DNA of 25,156 bases from JADJWR01 sp964509545 (GCA_964509545.1 CAZDXQ010000051.1:1-25156), one strand, 5' to 3'. Shown: positions 1-8,396, counted from the stretch's first letter. A program made the numbers and translations. The notes: generated from the letters alone by a model not told the origin.

Positions 1-81
1 GCAGGATGACGACCAACAACTCGTCCTCCTCTGAAAAACGTTGGGACACTACTGGATCAGAACCTCCAAAATAGACTGCCG
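1..81. other. left-edge segment, possible tail of an upstream gene
   Basis: This stretch precedes the first complete gene. Two + frames are open from the edge: one closes at TGA 32-34 and the other at TAG 72-74. Either could be the last codons of a capsule gene that begins outside the window. The second would end 7 bases before the next start, typical operon spacing, but its residues (Ser/Asn/Thr-rich) are not recognisable. I see no clear promoter and no good Shine-Dalgarno sequence ahead of the ATG at 82. Confidence 0.3.
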
Positions 82-843
82 ATGGCATTGCAGCGACTGT
101 TCGCGATTCTTCTACTGGCTTTCATCGCCGCCGGAGCGACCGGGCAGCAACGGCAGGGCGTTCTGGTGTTTCATGCTGATTATGAGAACCGTGAAAAGGC
201 CTCAGACGTGGCCACACTGACAGCGGAGGCGCCGAGCGCCAACGACGCTCTGCAGGTCGATTGCGCCGTGGCCCGAGCCGGCCGTTGTTCAATGCTGGCG
301 CGATTGCGCATGGATCGCCGCTACGTTTCAGCGGGAGCGCATCGCTCGGAAAGCAGCACGATGCGCATGCCCGAAACGAATTATCACCCGGGGGATCGAT
401 TCCGCTATCGCTTCAGCCTCCTGGTCGACGACGACTGGATAGCTGACTCGCGGGCCTCGATCGATGCGGTCTGGCAGTTCAAGCACTTCTCGTCAGCGCC
501 CGATATGTTTATCGCGATAAAAGGCGAAACATTGGTCTGGCGCGTACTCGAAAGTAAGCAGATCACGCTAACCACGGGGCTCCCGCGTGGCGAATGGCTT
601 GACTTCGACTTCACCGTTTACTGGTCGGACGGCGCTGACGGACGAGCCGAGTTGAGCATCACTCATGTGAACACCCGGAAGCGGTTGAACTTCCTTCATG
701 AAGGTCCGAACATGAGCAAGGCGTCACGCCATGGGGGGTATCTGAAGTGGGGCCTCTACAAACCGGGACAATTACAACGTTCAGATGTGTTCCCAACGCG
801 TGTTGTACATCACGACGAGATCAGCGTCTTTCGCCTGCATTAG
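82..843 (+). CDS. secreted polysaccharide lyase-like protein (heparin/glucuronan lyase fold)
   Basis: A 253-residue protein with an N-terminal signal peptide (hydrophobic residues about 5-18, cleavage probably near 19-22), so it should act in the periplasm or outside the cell. The mature part resembles the Polysacc_lyase family (jelly-roll fold shared by heparinase I and glucuronan lyases): HRSE at 87-90, VWQFKHF at 130-136 and YLKWGLYKP at 220-228 are the sort of conserved groove motifs seen there. C61 and C69 could form a disulfide. Such lyases cleave uronic-acid-containing glycans by beta-elimination. In a capsule locus it could trim or release the polymer or clear mis-exported chains. The next gene follows after 123 bases in which I see nothing notable. 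The family call is from motif recall; substrate and catalytic activity are not established, and a non-catalytic glycan-binding role is possible. Confidence 0.65.
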   Translation: MALQRLFAILLLAFIAAGATGQQRQGVLVFHADYENREKASDVATLTAEAPSANDALQVDCAVARAGRCSMLARLRMDRRYVSAGAHRSESSTMRMPETNYHPGDRFRYRFSLLVDDDWIADSRASIDAVWQFKHFSSAPDMFIAIKGETLVWRVLESKQITLTTGLPRGEWLDFDFTVYWSDGADGRAELSITHVNTRKRLNFLHEGPNMSKASRHGGYLKWGLYKPGQLQRSDVFPTRVVHHDEISVFRLH

Positions 844-966
844 GCATCGCTCGGGTGCAGTGGTGTCGTCAGCAAGGAAGATGTCACCGGACGCGCTCGC
901 CGACCATACCGAACCCAAGTCCGAGCGTTGTGCCCCGGTCGCGGAGCTTGAACGCTCGCGATAACC

Positions 967-2220
967 GTGTCGAACATCGGCAAGAGTGCGGCTGACGGGG
1001 GTCTGCTTCTGGATCAAACGTCGAACTTGGCGAATACGCGCAGGCTCTGGCTCGGCCGTTTCTCTTTTGAGCCATTTGCCGACGGTCGGGTGCGCGTTCG
1101 GGACCGGCTCATGCGGCCAGACCGTGTCATTCCGAGCGCGCGCTTCGCAGGTCTGCGCGGCCGTGACCTCGATCTCGCCTTACTGCTGGCGGCGACCGAG
1201 AGTTCCACGGTTGCACCGGCGACAGGACCTATCGGTGATCGCCCAGCGTCTACCGTCGATCGCTTCTTCTGGCAGTTCCCCTGCCGCACCGAATCCGACG
1301 CCTACGAACGTCACTCGTCGCGAGCAGTCGATGCACGCAACGGCGGTTCCCTGAATCTTTACCTCGGCTTACCGTGGGCGACCTGGATAGATAAGGCGCG
1401 TAGCGGCGCCGCCGATGAGCGGCTCGGCCGGGAATTGACGATGCAGCGAATTCGACTGCGCGGACTCCGTGGCGCGCTGCGCGAGTTCGGCCTCGACCTG
1501 CGCTTGCACACGGTCTGTCAGCACGTTTATTGGACACGACTGATGCCTCTTTGGCAGCAGATCGGCGTGACGGACTTGTGGCTGTCGCATGCCCCGGCCG
1601 CGCAGAAAACGATGGGCAGCGTTTCGCTGCATCCTTGGCGGTTGTTCGCCGTCAACGTGGAAGATCCTCAGCGCCAGGCCGGTCTTTCCTTCAATATCGA
1701 TCCCGCGGCCAAGCCACTTCTTGCATCCTTTGTCGGAGCGCATACCGGAGCGCACCGGACGGATGTCCGGCTGCGACTGTTGCCGCTGGCCAATAAAGCC
1801 GGCTTCTATGTTCGTGTCAGCGAGAAATGGCATTTCGAGGATGTCGTCTATCGGCATCAGGTGGGCAACGAACCGCTGGAGTCGACATACCAGATCGACC
1901 ACTCCGTTGTCGATTACAACCGGATCCTTTCCGATTCCGTCTTTTCGCTCTGCCCTTCAGGCGCAGGTCCGAATTCACTTCGTCTCTGGGAGTCGTTGGC
2001 AGTAGGATCCGTGCCCGTGCTCCTTGGAGATCCCGTTGAACTGCCGCGCGGCGGCACACTTCCTCCCATAGACTGGGAAAGCATCGTCTTGCGAGTACCC
2101 GACCATCAGATCGACCAGCTTCCGGAGATCCTCCGCCGCATCCCTATCGAGGAAGTGCGGCGACGACAGAAGTTGGGAATCGAAGCCTTTGAAAAGGTCC
2201 GCGAGCAGCGCTGTTTCTGA
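967..2220 (+). CDS. exostosin-family (GT47) glycosyltransferase
   Basis: A 417-residue cytoplasmic protein without signal peptide or membrane helix. The C-terminal third carries the exostosin signature: FSLCPSGAGPNSLRLWESLA followed by a VPVLLGD segment (about residues 326-356), plus an upstream KWHFEDVVYRHQ stretch. GT47 enzymes transfer sugars such as glucuronic acid, GlcNAc or galactose from nucleotide donors, so it probably adds one sugar of the capsule repeat. The first possible start after the in-frame TGA at 949-951 is GTG 967, with only a distant GGAG at 943-946. An ATG at 1111 (residue 49) is a reasonable alternative because the first 48 residues look non-conserved. It ends 5 bases before gmd, so the two are likely cotranscribed. 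By eye it is less GC-rich than later genes, fitting acquired capsule DNA. Donor and acceptor cannot be read from sequence. Confidence 0.75.
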   Translation: MSNIGKSAADGGLLLDQTSNLANTRRLWLGRFSFEPFADGRVRVRDRLMRPDRVIPSARFAGLRGRDLDLALLLAATESSTVAPATGPIGDRPASTVDRFFWQFPCRTESDAYERHSSRAVDARNGGSLNLYLGLPWATWIDKARSGAADERLGRELTMQRIRLRGLRGALREFGLDLRLHTVCQHVYWTRLMPLWQQIGVTDLWLSHAPAAQKTMGSVSLHPWRLFAVNVEDPQRQAGLSFNIDPAAKPLLASFVGAHTGAHRTDVRLRLLPLANKAGFYVRVSEKWHFEDVVYRHQVGNEPLESTYQIDHSVVDYNRILSDSVFSLCPSGAGPNSLRLWESLAVGSVPVLLGDPVELPRGGTLPPIDWESIVLRVPDHQIDQLPEILRRIPIEEVRRRQKLGIEAFEKVREQRCF

Positions 2221-2225
2221 GATCG

Positions 2226-3344
2226 ATGACGACCGCACTGATCACCGGCATCACCGGCCAAGACGGTTCCTACCTTGCCGAGTTCCTGCTCGCCAAGGGC
2301 TACGAGGTGCACGGCATCAAGCGCCGCGCCTCGCTGTTCAACACGCAGCGCATCGACCACATCTACGAGGATCCTCACGTCGAGCACCCTCGCCTGGTAC
2401 TGCACTACGGCGACCTCACCGATTCGTCCAGCCTGACACGCATCCTGCAGCAGGTGCAGCCGGACGAGGTCTACAACCTCGGCGCGCAAAGCCATGTCGC
2501 GGTGAGCTTCGAGTCGCCGGAGTACACGGCGAACGTCGACGCGCTCGGCACGCTGCGGCTGCTGGAGGCGATCAGGCTGCTGGGCTTCGCCGCCAGGACG
2601 CGCTTCTACCAGGCAAGCAGCTCCGAGATGTACGGCCTGGTGCAGGAAACGCCGCAGAACGAAACCACTCCCTTCTATCCGCGCAGCCCGTATGCAGTGG
2701 CCAAGGCCTACGCCTACTGGATCACGGTCAACTACCGCGAGGCCTACGGCATGTTCGCCTGCAACGGCATCCTATTCAACCACGAGTCGCCGCGCCGCGG
2801 CGAGACTTTCGTCACGCGCAAGATCACGCGTGGCTTGTGCAATGTCGCCCAAGGCCTGGAAAGCTGCGTTTACCTGGGCAACCTTGGCGCGCTGCGCGAC
2901 TGGGGGCACGCCCGCGATTACGTGCGCATGCAGTGGCTTATGCTGCAGCAGGAAGAGCCGGAAGATTTCGTCATTGCCACGGGCAGGCAGTATTCGGTGC
3001 GCGAGTTCGTCTGCTGGTCGGCCGCCGAACTGGGAATCACCGTGGAGTTCCGCGGCCAGGGAGTCGGGGAACATGCGGTCGTGACTCACGTTGCAGGCGA
3101 CAAGGCGCCGGCCGTCAGGGCCGGCAACATCGTCGTACGGGTGGACCCGCGCTATTTCCGCCCGGCAGAAGCCGAAACGTTGCTCGGCGATCCGTCGAAG
3201 GCGAAAGCCAAGCTCGGCTGGGAACCGCAGATCACAGCGCAGCAGATGTGCGCCGAGATGGTGGCCGAGGACCTGAAAGCTGCGCAGCGACACGCGCTGC
3301 TGAAGCGGCACGGCCTGCATGTGCCGGTCGCGGCGGAGAAGTGA
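2226..3344 (+). CDS. gmd: GDP-mannose 4,6-dehydratase
   Basis: A 372-residue short-chain dehydrogenase of the extended type that converts GDP-D-mannose to GDP-4-keto-6-deoxy-D-mannose in the cytoplasm, the first committed step to GDP-L-fucose and related 6-deoxyhexoses. Visible are the NAD(P)-binding glycine motif G8-x-x-G11-x-x-G14 (TGITGQDGSYLAEFLL), the Gmd-specific RRASLFNTQRIDHIY stretch at 33-47, the catalytic S132/E134 in SSSEMYG, and the YxxxK pair Y156/K160 (SPYAVAKAYAYW). NHESPRRGETFVTRKI is another hallmark. Length matches the family (about 370). It starts at ATG 2226, 5 bases after the GT47 stop, and its stop overlaps the GTG start of the fucose synthase, so the two enzymes are probably translationally coupled. 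The C-terminal roughly 30 residues (Lys/His/Arg-rich) extend a little past the usual end. Confidence 0.97.
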   Translation: MTTALITGITGQDGSYLAEFLLAKGYEVHGIKRRASLFNTQRIDHIYEDPHVEHPRLVLHYGDLTDSSSLTRILQQVQPDEVYNLGAQSHVAVSFESPEYTANVDALGTLRLLEAIRLLGFAARTRFYQASSSEMYGLVQETPQNETTPFYPRSPYAVAKAYAYWITVNYREAYGMFACNGILFNHESPRRGETFVTRKITRGLCNVAQGLESCVYLGNLGALRDWGHARDYVRMQWLMLQQEEPEDFVIATGRQYSVREFVCWSAAELGITVEFRGQGVGEHAVVTHVAGDKAPAVRAGNIVVRVDPRYFRPAEAETLLGDPSKAKAKLGWEPQITAQQMCAEMVAEDLKAAQRHALLKRHGLHVPVAAEK

Positions 3345-4324
3345 CTGCGCTGAACGACGCAGGAGGCCGACGAATCTTCGTCGCCGGCCACCACGGCATG
3401 GTCGGCAGTGCCATCCTGCGGCGACTACAGGAATTGGGCGGATACCAGGTCGTCGCGCGTGACCGTTCCGAGTTGGAATTGACCCGCCAGGCCGAGGTCG
3501 AGGCGTTTTTCGCCGACGCCGGAATCGACGAAGTCGTGATCGCGGCAGCGAAGGTCGGCGGCATCCACGCCAACAACACGTATCCGGCGGAGTTCATCTA
3601 CGAGAACCTGCTGATCGAGTGCAACCTGGTCCACGCCGCACATCGGGCCGGCGTGCAGCGCTTGCTGTTCCTCGGCTCCTCCTGCATCTATCCGCGGGAC
3701 GCGCGGCAGCCGATGCGCGAGGACGCCTTGCTCACCGGCAGGCTGGAATCGACCAACGAGCCGTACGCCATCGCCAAGATCGCCGGCATCAAGCTGTGCG
3801 AAAGCTACAACCGCCAGTACGGGCGCGACTACCGCAGCGTGATGCCGACCAACCTTTACGGCCCGGGCGACAACTTCCACCCCGAGAACTCACACGTCAT
3901 CCCGGGGCTGATGCGGCGCTTTCACGAGGCCAGGCTGGCCGGCGCGCCCAGCGTCATGGTCTGGGGCAGTGGCAGGCCGAGGCGGGAATTCCTGCACGTC
4001 GACGACATGGCTGCCGCGTGCGTGCACGTCATGCAGTTGCCGCGCGAGGTCTATGCCGCGCACACCCAGCCGATGCTGTCGCACATCAACGTCGGCACCG
4101 GTGAGGACTGCACGATCCGCGAGTTGGCACAAACCATTGCCGAGGTGGTCGGTTACCGGGGTCAGATCGAGTTCGACGCGACCAAGCCGGATGGCACGCC
4201 GCGCAAGCTGCTCGATGTCTCGCGGCTGGCCGCGCTGGGTTGGCGCGCGTCGATCAGCCTGAAGGACGGGTTGCGCGGTACCTATGCGTGGTTCCTGAGC
4301 CACGCTGCGGAATTGCGCGGCTGA
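3341..4324 (+). CDS. fcl: GDP-L-fucose synthase
   Basis: A 327-residue epimerase/reductase that turns GDP-4-keto-6-deoxy-D-mannose into GDP-L-fucose with NADPH. The Rossmann motif is G16-HH-G19-MV-G22 (VAGHHGMVGSAI). The AAKVGGIHANNTYPAEFIYEN stretch sits near 69-89, SSCIYP is at 113-118 and the catalytic YxxxK pair is Y142/K146 (NEPYAIAKIAGIK). NLYGPGDNFHPENSHVIPGL carries the conserved His region. The start chosen is GTG 3341, which overlaps the gmd stop as GTGA; a GGAG at 3335-3338 lies unusually close (2 bases), consistent with reinitiation after gmd. No other start fits, because the glycine motif begins only 15 codons later. Length fits the family (about 320). With gmd it supplies GDP-L-fucose, so the capsule or another surface glycan probably contains L-fucose. 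Confidence 0.96.
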   Translation: MTALNDAGGRRIFVAGHHGMVGSAILRRLQELGGYQVVARDRSELELTRQAEVEAFFADAGIDEVVIAAAKVGGIHANNTYPAEFIYENLLIECNLVHAAHRAGVQRLLFLGSSCIYPRDARQPMREDALLTGRLESTNEPYAIAKIAGIKLCESYNRQYGRDYRSVMPTNLYGPGDNFHPENSHVIPGLMRRFHEARLAGAPSVMVWGSGRPRREFLHVDDMAAACVHVMQLPREVYAAHTQPMLSHINVGTGEDCTIRELAQTIAEVVGYRGQIEFDATKPDGTPRKLLDVSRLAALGWRASISLKDGLRGTYAWFLSHAAELRG

Positions 4325-4617
4325 CCACCACCGCAGTCCGCGCCCGCCCGCCGAATCGCCGGCGCGCGAACACTCGCTTTCTCGCCGAGCCGCGATTTTC
4401 GCGGTGAAAACCGGTCGTTTCCGGCGAATGCCGGCGCACCGCGCCTCCCAGAATCAACATCGAAAAAGACTGCCTGCGGCGCTTGCGCGCTGCTCGGCAT
4501 GACTGAGGGGTGAGGTCACGAGCCCGGATCTGCGGGCCGCCTCCGGACGTTCATCCTCTTGGATGACACCGCGCCCACCGGCGCAGCCCTCGGTCGCAAT
4601 GGCTGACAAGGGGTGAA
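4325..4617. other. intergenic region between fcl and the export lipoprotein gene
   Basis: About 290 bases with no convincing gene. Two small perfect hairpins can be drawn: 4390-4404 (arms ccgcga/tcgcgg around ttt) and 4421-4434 (arms ccggc/gccgg around gaat). Neither is followed by a T-run, so they are weak as terminators but could be transcript-end or attenuation structures. The region breaks the otherwise tight operon and may hold a promoter for the export/linker genes, though I see no good -35/-10 pair. Confidence 0.4.
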
Positions 4618-5787
4618 ATGGCGCATTGGCGATTGACCTTCGGCGGGCTGTTGGCAGCAGTCGCGCTGTCCGGATGCGGCACCTACCCCAAGTGGCTGCC
4701 GTCGTCGGGACCGAGCAGTGAGCAGGTGCAGGACAGCGCACAGGTGCAGGTCGCGCAGTCGGCAATCCAGATCGTCGATGTCACCGACAGCGTCGCGCGC
4801 GGACTCGTCGAGGGCAAGCGCCGGCAACTCTTCTCCGAGACCCTGCGCGGCGCGGCGCCCGCTTACCTCGTCGGCGCCGGCGACGTGATCGAGGTTTCCG
4901 TCTGGGAGGCGCCGCCGGCGCTGCTGTTCGGCGGCATCTCGCAGGACCCCCGCACGGCCTCGCCTGCCTCCCGCGCCGCGGCCTTTCCGGAACAGATGGT
5001 CAGCAGCGACGGCACGATCTCCGTGCCGTTCGCCGGCACCGTCGCCGCTGCGGGCAAGACCTTGCAGCAGCTCGAAGCGGAGATCGCCGGTCGCCTCAAA
5101 GGCAAGGCCAACCAGCCGCAGGTGCTGGCGCGCGTGGTGCGCAACGCATCGTCGAACGTGACCGTCGTCGGCGAGGTTGCCGCCAGCCTGCGCATGCCGC
5201 TGACGGCCAAGGGCGAGCGGCTGCTCGACGCGCTTGCCGCCGCCGGTGGCGTGCGGCAGGCGGTGAGCAAGGTCAGCGTGCAGATCACGCGCGGCAACCT
5301 GGTCGCCTCGCTGCCGCTGGAGACCGTGATCCAGGATCCGCGGCAGAACGTGCCGCTGCTGCCCGGCGACGTGATCACGGCGCTGTTCCAGCCGTTCAGC
5401 TTCACCGTGCTCGGCTCCACCGGCCGCAACGAGGAGGTGAACTTCGAGGCGCAAGGCATCAACCTGGCGCAGGCGCTTGCGCGCGTCGGCGGGTTGGTCG
5501 ACAACCGGGCGGATGCGTCGGGCGTGTTCATCTTCCGCTTCGAAGATCCGAAAGTGCTCGACCTCGGAAGCCGCGCCAGGGCAACGACGCCGGAGGGCCG
5601 GGTGCCGGTCGTCTATCGCGTTGATCTGAAGAACCCGGCCACCTTCTTCGTCGCGCAGAGCTTCCCGATGCATCACAAGGACGTGATGTACGTGGCCAAT
5701 GCGCCGGCGGCCGAACTGCAGAAGTTCCTCAACGTGCTGGTATCGGCGGTGTACCCGATCGTCAACATCTCGAACGCACTTCCCTGA
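4618..5787 (+). CDS. capsule polysaccharide export outer-membrane lipoprotein (Wza/BexD/KpsD-like)
   Basis: A 389-residue polysaccharide export protein. The N-terminus is a lipoprotein signal with lipobox LSGC at 17-20, so C20 would be acylated and the protein anchored in the outer membrane. The Poly_export domain begins at YLVGAGDVIEVSVWEAP (83-99) and continues through VSSDGTISVPFAGTV; SLBB-like repeats follow (FSFTVLGSTGRNEEVNF and later). The hydrophobic C-terminal stretch FLNVLVSAVYPIV is the probable outer-membrane segment. Proteins of this family form the ring-shaped channel through which capsule chains leave the periplasm, working with an inner-membrane polymer exporter and a PCP-type adaptor, neither of which is in the window. 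The ATG at 4618 has a purine-rich aaggggtg just upstream. The next gene follows after 17 bases. With KpsC/KpsS homologues downstream, the ABC-dependent (CtrA/BexD/VexA) version fits better than the Wzy-dependent Wza. Confidence 0.9.
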   Translation: MAHWRLTFGGLLAAVALSGCGTYPKWLPSSGPSSEQVQDSAQVQVAQSAIQIVDVTDSVARGLVEGKRRQLFSETLRGAAPAYLVGAGDVIEVSVWEAPPALLFGGISQDPRTASPASRAAAFPEQMVSSDGTISVPFAGTVAAAGKTLQQLEAEIAGRLKGKANQPQVLARVVRNASSNVTVVGEVAASLRMPLTAKGERLLDALAAAGGVRQAVSKVSVQITRGNLVASLPLETVIQDPRQNVPLLPGDVITALFQPFSFTVLGSTGRNEEVNFEAQGINLAQALARVGGLVDNRADASGVFIFRFEDPKVLDLGSRARATTPEGRVPVVYRVDLKNPATFFVAQSFPMHHKDVMYVANAPAAELQKFLNVLVSAVYPIVNISNALP

Positions 5788-5804
5788 ACCGAACGGGTGA
5801 CGCC

Positions 5805-7001
5805 TTGGCCGGGATCCTCGTCGACGTCACGCGCCTGCTCGGCCGCCAGTTGAAGGGGCGGCAGGCCACCGGTGTCGACCGTGTCGACCTTGCCTATGTC
5901 GAGCATTACGCCGACCGGGCTCGGGCGGTCGTGCGGCTCGCCGGCCGCCACTGGGTGCTTTCTCAGCGCGCCTCCGAACGCGTGTTCACACGGCTTCTCG
6001 CGCAGCGCGGGGAATTGCCGGCGTGGGTTGCCCACGACGTCGGCGCGGGCGCGCTCGCGGGCCTGGCCGAGCCGGTGCCCGCGGGCTCGGTGTACCTGAA
6101 CACCGGCCACAGTGGCCTGACGGAACGGCACGCGCTGCATGCGCTGCGTCGCCGCGGGCTGCAGCCCGTGTTCATGGTGCACGACCTCATCCCCATCACG
6201 CACCACGAGTATTGCCGCGAGGGCGAATGCGCCCGCCACACGGCGCGCATGCATGCCGTTCTCGACACTGCGGCGACGGTGCTGGTGAACTCGCACGCCA
6301 CCGCCGCGGCGCTGGCGCGTTTTGCCGCCGACAGCCGGCAGCCGCTGCCGCCGGTCCGCGTCGTGCCGCTGGCGCCAGGGCTGCGCGCACTTGGCCCCGG
6401 TCCGCGACCGATAGAAGCGCCCTATTTCCTCGTCGTGGCCACAATCGAACCGCGCAAGAACCTGGCTTTCCTGCTCCAGGTGTGGCGGCGGCTGGCCGAG
6501 CGCCATCGCGACGCCACGCCGCGCCTGGTCCTGATCGGCCGGCGCGGCTGGGAATGCGAAAACGTGGTCGACCTGCTCGAGCGCTGCGAACCGCTGCGCG
6601 GCCTGGTCATCGAGCGCGGCGCCTGTCCCGATACCGAACTGAGCCATTGGGTGCAGCACGCGCAGGCACTGCTCTTCCCTTCCTTTGCGGAAGGCTACGG
6701 CTTGCCTTTGCTGGAGGCGCTGCAGGAGGGCACGCCGGTGCTGGCCAGCGATCTGCCGGTGTTTCGCGAAATCGCCGGCGCGATCCCGGAGTACCTCGAC
6801 CCGCTCGATGGCCCGGCGTGGCTGGATGAGATCGAAGCCTACGCCGCGACGGAAAGCGCCCGGCGCCGCGCCCAGTTGGCGAGGATGGCGGGTTTTGTCG
6901 CGCCGACCTGGGCTAGGCACTTCGCCGCCGTCGATGAGTTGATCGCCGAGCTTCAGCGCGAAGCAGGCGCCGCGGCGGTCGCGGCAGCCAGGACGGCGTG
7001 A
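5805..7001 (+). CDS. GT4-family glycosyltransferase
   Basis: A 398-residue GT-B glycosyltransferase of the GT4/group 1 type. The N-terminal domain has the family stretch ILVDVTRLLGRQLKG with ATGVDRVDLAYV (about 4-32) and MVHDLIPITHHEY (124-136). The C-terminal nucleotide-sugar domain begins at VVATIEPRKNLAFLLQVW (210-227) and contains the EX7E motif E296-GYGLPLL-E304, followed by GTPVLASDLPVFREIAG. It should act on the cytoplasmic face of the membrane, adding one sugar (often mannose, glucose or fucose) during capsule assembly. The only plausible start is TTG 5805, because homologous sequence begins at once; its Shine-Dalgarno (cgggtga) is weak. The end overlaps the GTG of the next gene by 4 bases. 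Sugar specificity cannot be read. It lies between export and Kdo-linker genes, so a role at the reducing end is possible. Confidence 0.85.
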   Translation: MAGILVDVTRLLGRQLKGRQATGVDRVDLAYVEHYADRARAVVRLAGRHWVLSQRASERVFTRLLAQRGELPAWVAHDVGAGALAGLAEPVPAGSVYLNTGHSGLTERHALHALRRRGLQPVFMVHDLIPITHHEYCREGECARHTARMHAVLDTAATVLVNSHATAAALARFAADSRQPLPPVRVVPLAPGLRALGPGPRPIEAPYFLVVATIEPRKNLAFLLQVWRRLAERHRDATPRLVLIGRRGWECENVVDLLERCEPLRGLVIERGACPDTELSHWVQHAQALLFPSFAEGYGLPLLEALQEGTPVLASDLPVFREIAGAIPEYLDPLDGPAWLDEIEAYAATESARRRAQLARMAGFVAPTWARHFAAVDELIAELQREAGAAAVAAARTA

Positions 7002-8074
7002 ACGCGGCAATACGATCGGCCGAGTCGGGCCTGGTCCGGCCGTTGCCGGCGCGTGTCTACGCCTTCGGCTTTTCCTTGCGCAAGCGGCCCCTGCTGCGTC
7101 GTTTCCTTCCCGAGTGCTCGATCCGCTTCGTCCACGCTGCAAGCGAAGTGCCGCCCGGAGCTACGGTCGCGCTGTGGGGCAGTACGCCAGTGCCCGCGAC
7201 GCTGGCCGATGATGCGAACGTCGTGCGGGTCGAAGACGGATTCCTCCGCTCGGTTGGCCTCGGCGCCGACCTGATCCGGCCGCTGTCGTGGGTCGTCGAC
7301 CGACGCGGCATCTACTACGACCCGACACAGCCCTCGGACCTCGAGGTGCTGTTGCAGACGACCGACTTCACGCCGCCCCTGCTCGAGCGCGCGGCGCGGC
7401 TGCGTGAGCGCATCGTCGCCTGCGGAATCACCAAGTACAACGTCGGCGGCGAAGGATGGCAACGGCCGCAGGTCCGCGGGCGGGTGGTGCTCGTTGCCGG
7501 TCAGGTGGAACGCGACGCATCGATCCGGCTGGGCACAGCGTCGGTGCGGACGAATATCGGCTTGCTGGAGGCCGTGCGACGGGCGCGACCCGATGCGTAC
7601 ATCGTCTACAAGCCGCATCCGGACGTGCTCGCGGGCGTGCGCGCGCCGGGTACCGATGAACAGGATGCGCGCCGCTGGTGCGACGAGGTCGTCAGCAATG
7701 TGGCGATGAGCAGCCTGCTGCCGCAGGCAGACGAAGTCCATGTGCTGACCTCGCTCACCGGTTTCGAGGCCCTGCTGCGCGGCAAACCCGTGGTGACCTA
7801 CGGCCAGCCTTTCTATGCCGGCTGGGGGCTGACGCAGGACCACCAGCCGGTTGCTCGCCGCACGCGGCGGCTCACGCTCGACGCCCTCGTGGCGGGCGTG
7901 CTGCTTCTGTATCCGCGCTACGTCGACCGGCGCGGCGCGCCGATCACCGCCGAGCAAGCACTCGATGAACTGATCGAATGGCGCGCGCAGGCCGCAACAA
8001 AACGCCGGCCATGGGACGACGCGCTGCGAGCGCCGATGCGATGGGTGCTGCGCCGGACAGTCGCCCGCCGCTAA
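6998..8074 (+). CDS. KpsC-like capsule Kdo transferase, single-domain (half-length)
   Basis: A 358-residue protein of the Capsule_synth family. Clear motifs are VEDGFLRSVGLG (78-89), PLSWVVDRRGIYYDPTQPSD (95-114), YIVYKPHPDVLAG (201-213), and a TSLTGFEALLRGKPVVTYGQ stretch followed by PFYAGWGLT (251-279), where the His/Asp of KPHPD and the TSLTGFE loop line the CMP-Kdo site. KpsC of E. coli is about 675 residues with two such domains that alternately add beta-Kdo through different linkages to the phosphatidylglycerol anchor. This protein has one domain, and its start (VYAFGFSLRKRPLLRRFL) looks more like the C-terminal half. It begins at GTG 6998 inside the stop of the GT4 gene (4-base overlap), so it is not an obvious 5' truncation. 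It should act in the cytoplasm with KpsS to build the poly-Kdo linker. The assignment to a half is from memory of the family and is uncertain. Confidence 0.85.
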   Translation: MNAAIRSAESGLVRPLPARVYAFGFSLRKRPLLRRFLPECSIRFVHAASEVPPGATVALWGSTPVPATLADDANVVRVEDGFLRSVGLGADLIRPLSWVVDRRGIYYDPTQPSDLEVLLQTTDFTPPLLERAARLRERIVACGITKYNVGGEGWQRPQVRGRVVLVAGQVERDASIRLGTASVRTNIGLLEAVRRARPDAYIVYKPHPDVLAGVRAPGTDEQDARRWCDEVVSNVAMSSLLPQADEVHVLTSLTGFEALLRGKPVVTYGQPFYAGWGLTQDHQPVARRTRRLTLDALVAGVLLLYPRYVDRRGAPITAEQALDELIEWRAQAATKRRPWDDALRAPMRWVLRRTVARR

Positions 8075-8396
8075 CGGCGCCGGTCAGGCACGCCTCGAGC
8101 GCGCCGGGGTCGGACGGGACCTTGCTTTCGACATTTACTTAGTCTTTTGATTCGACAGCGGTGCTTTATCCACCTTTTTTCCTAGATCGAAGCGTGTGCT
8201 CTCCACGCAAGACACGCGAGATAACCTCCGATCTGTGCCGCGTTTTGACCGCCTTTGGCACAACCAACAGGAACCCCCAGCAAGCAGACTTCTACACGAC
8301 TGTGCACTGCCGTGCACCGGACGCGATGTGTCGGCAGCAGCGTCCCAACGCGCCCCGACCAAGGGTCGCGGTGAACGACGAGGAGGATGAGGCGGC
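8075..8396 (+). promoter_or_regulatory. 322-bp gap before the KpsS-like gene with AT-rich promoter-like core
   Basis: No supported gene. Bases about 8122-8190 are strikingly AT-rich and T-rich for this window. A possible but weak sigma70 pair is ttgctt (8122-8127) and tttgat (8146-8151) with an 18-base spacer. The gap suggests that the KpsS-like gene has its own promoter and a long leader. A 79-codon reading frame at 8161-8400 has no recognisable product and overlaps the strong ribosome-binding site of the next gene. Confidence 0.35.
8381..8386 (+). promoter_or_regulatory. Shine-Dalgarno AGGAGG of the KpsS-like gene
   Basis: A perfect AGGAGG lies 10 bases before ATG 8397 and fixes the start of the KpsS-like protein, even though its first 50 or so residues look non-conserved. 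Confidence 0.75.

Noticed and set aside
41..51. ttgggacacta at the left edge also occurs at 24232-24242
   Set aside because: An 11-base match is expected by chance many times in 25 kb, and flanking bases do not extend it, so it is not evidence for a shared insertion end.
2189..3340. Upstream extension of the fcl frame through gmd
   Set aside because: The extension is an out-of-frame shadow of gmd; the real fcl protein begins at GTG 3341, just before its glycine-rich NADP motif.
5673..7142. 489-codon - strand frame opposite the GT4 gene
   Set aside because: It shadows a gene with clear GT4 motifs and itself has no recognisable domain.
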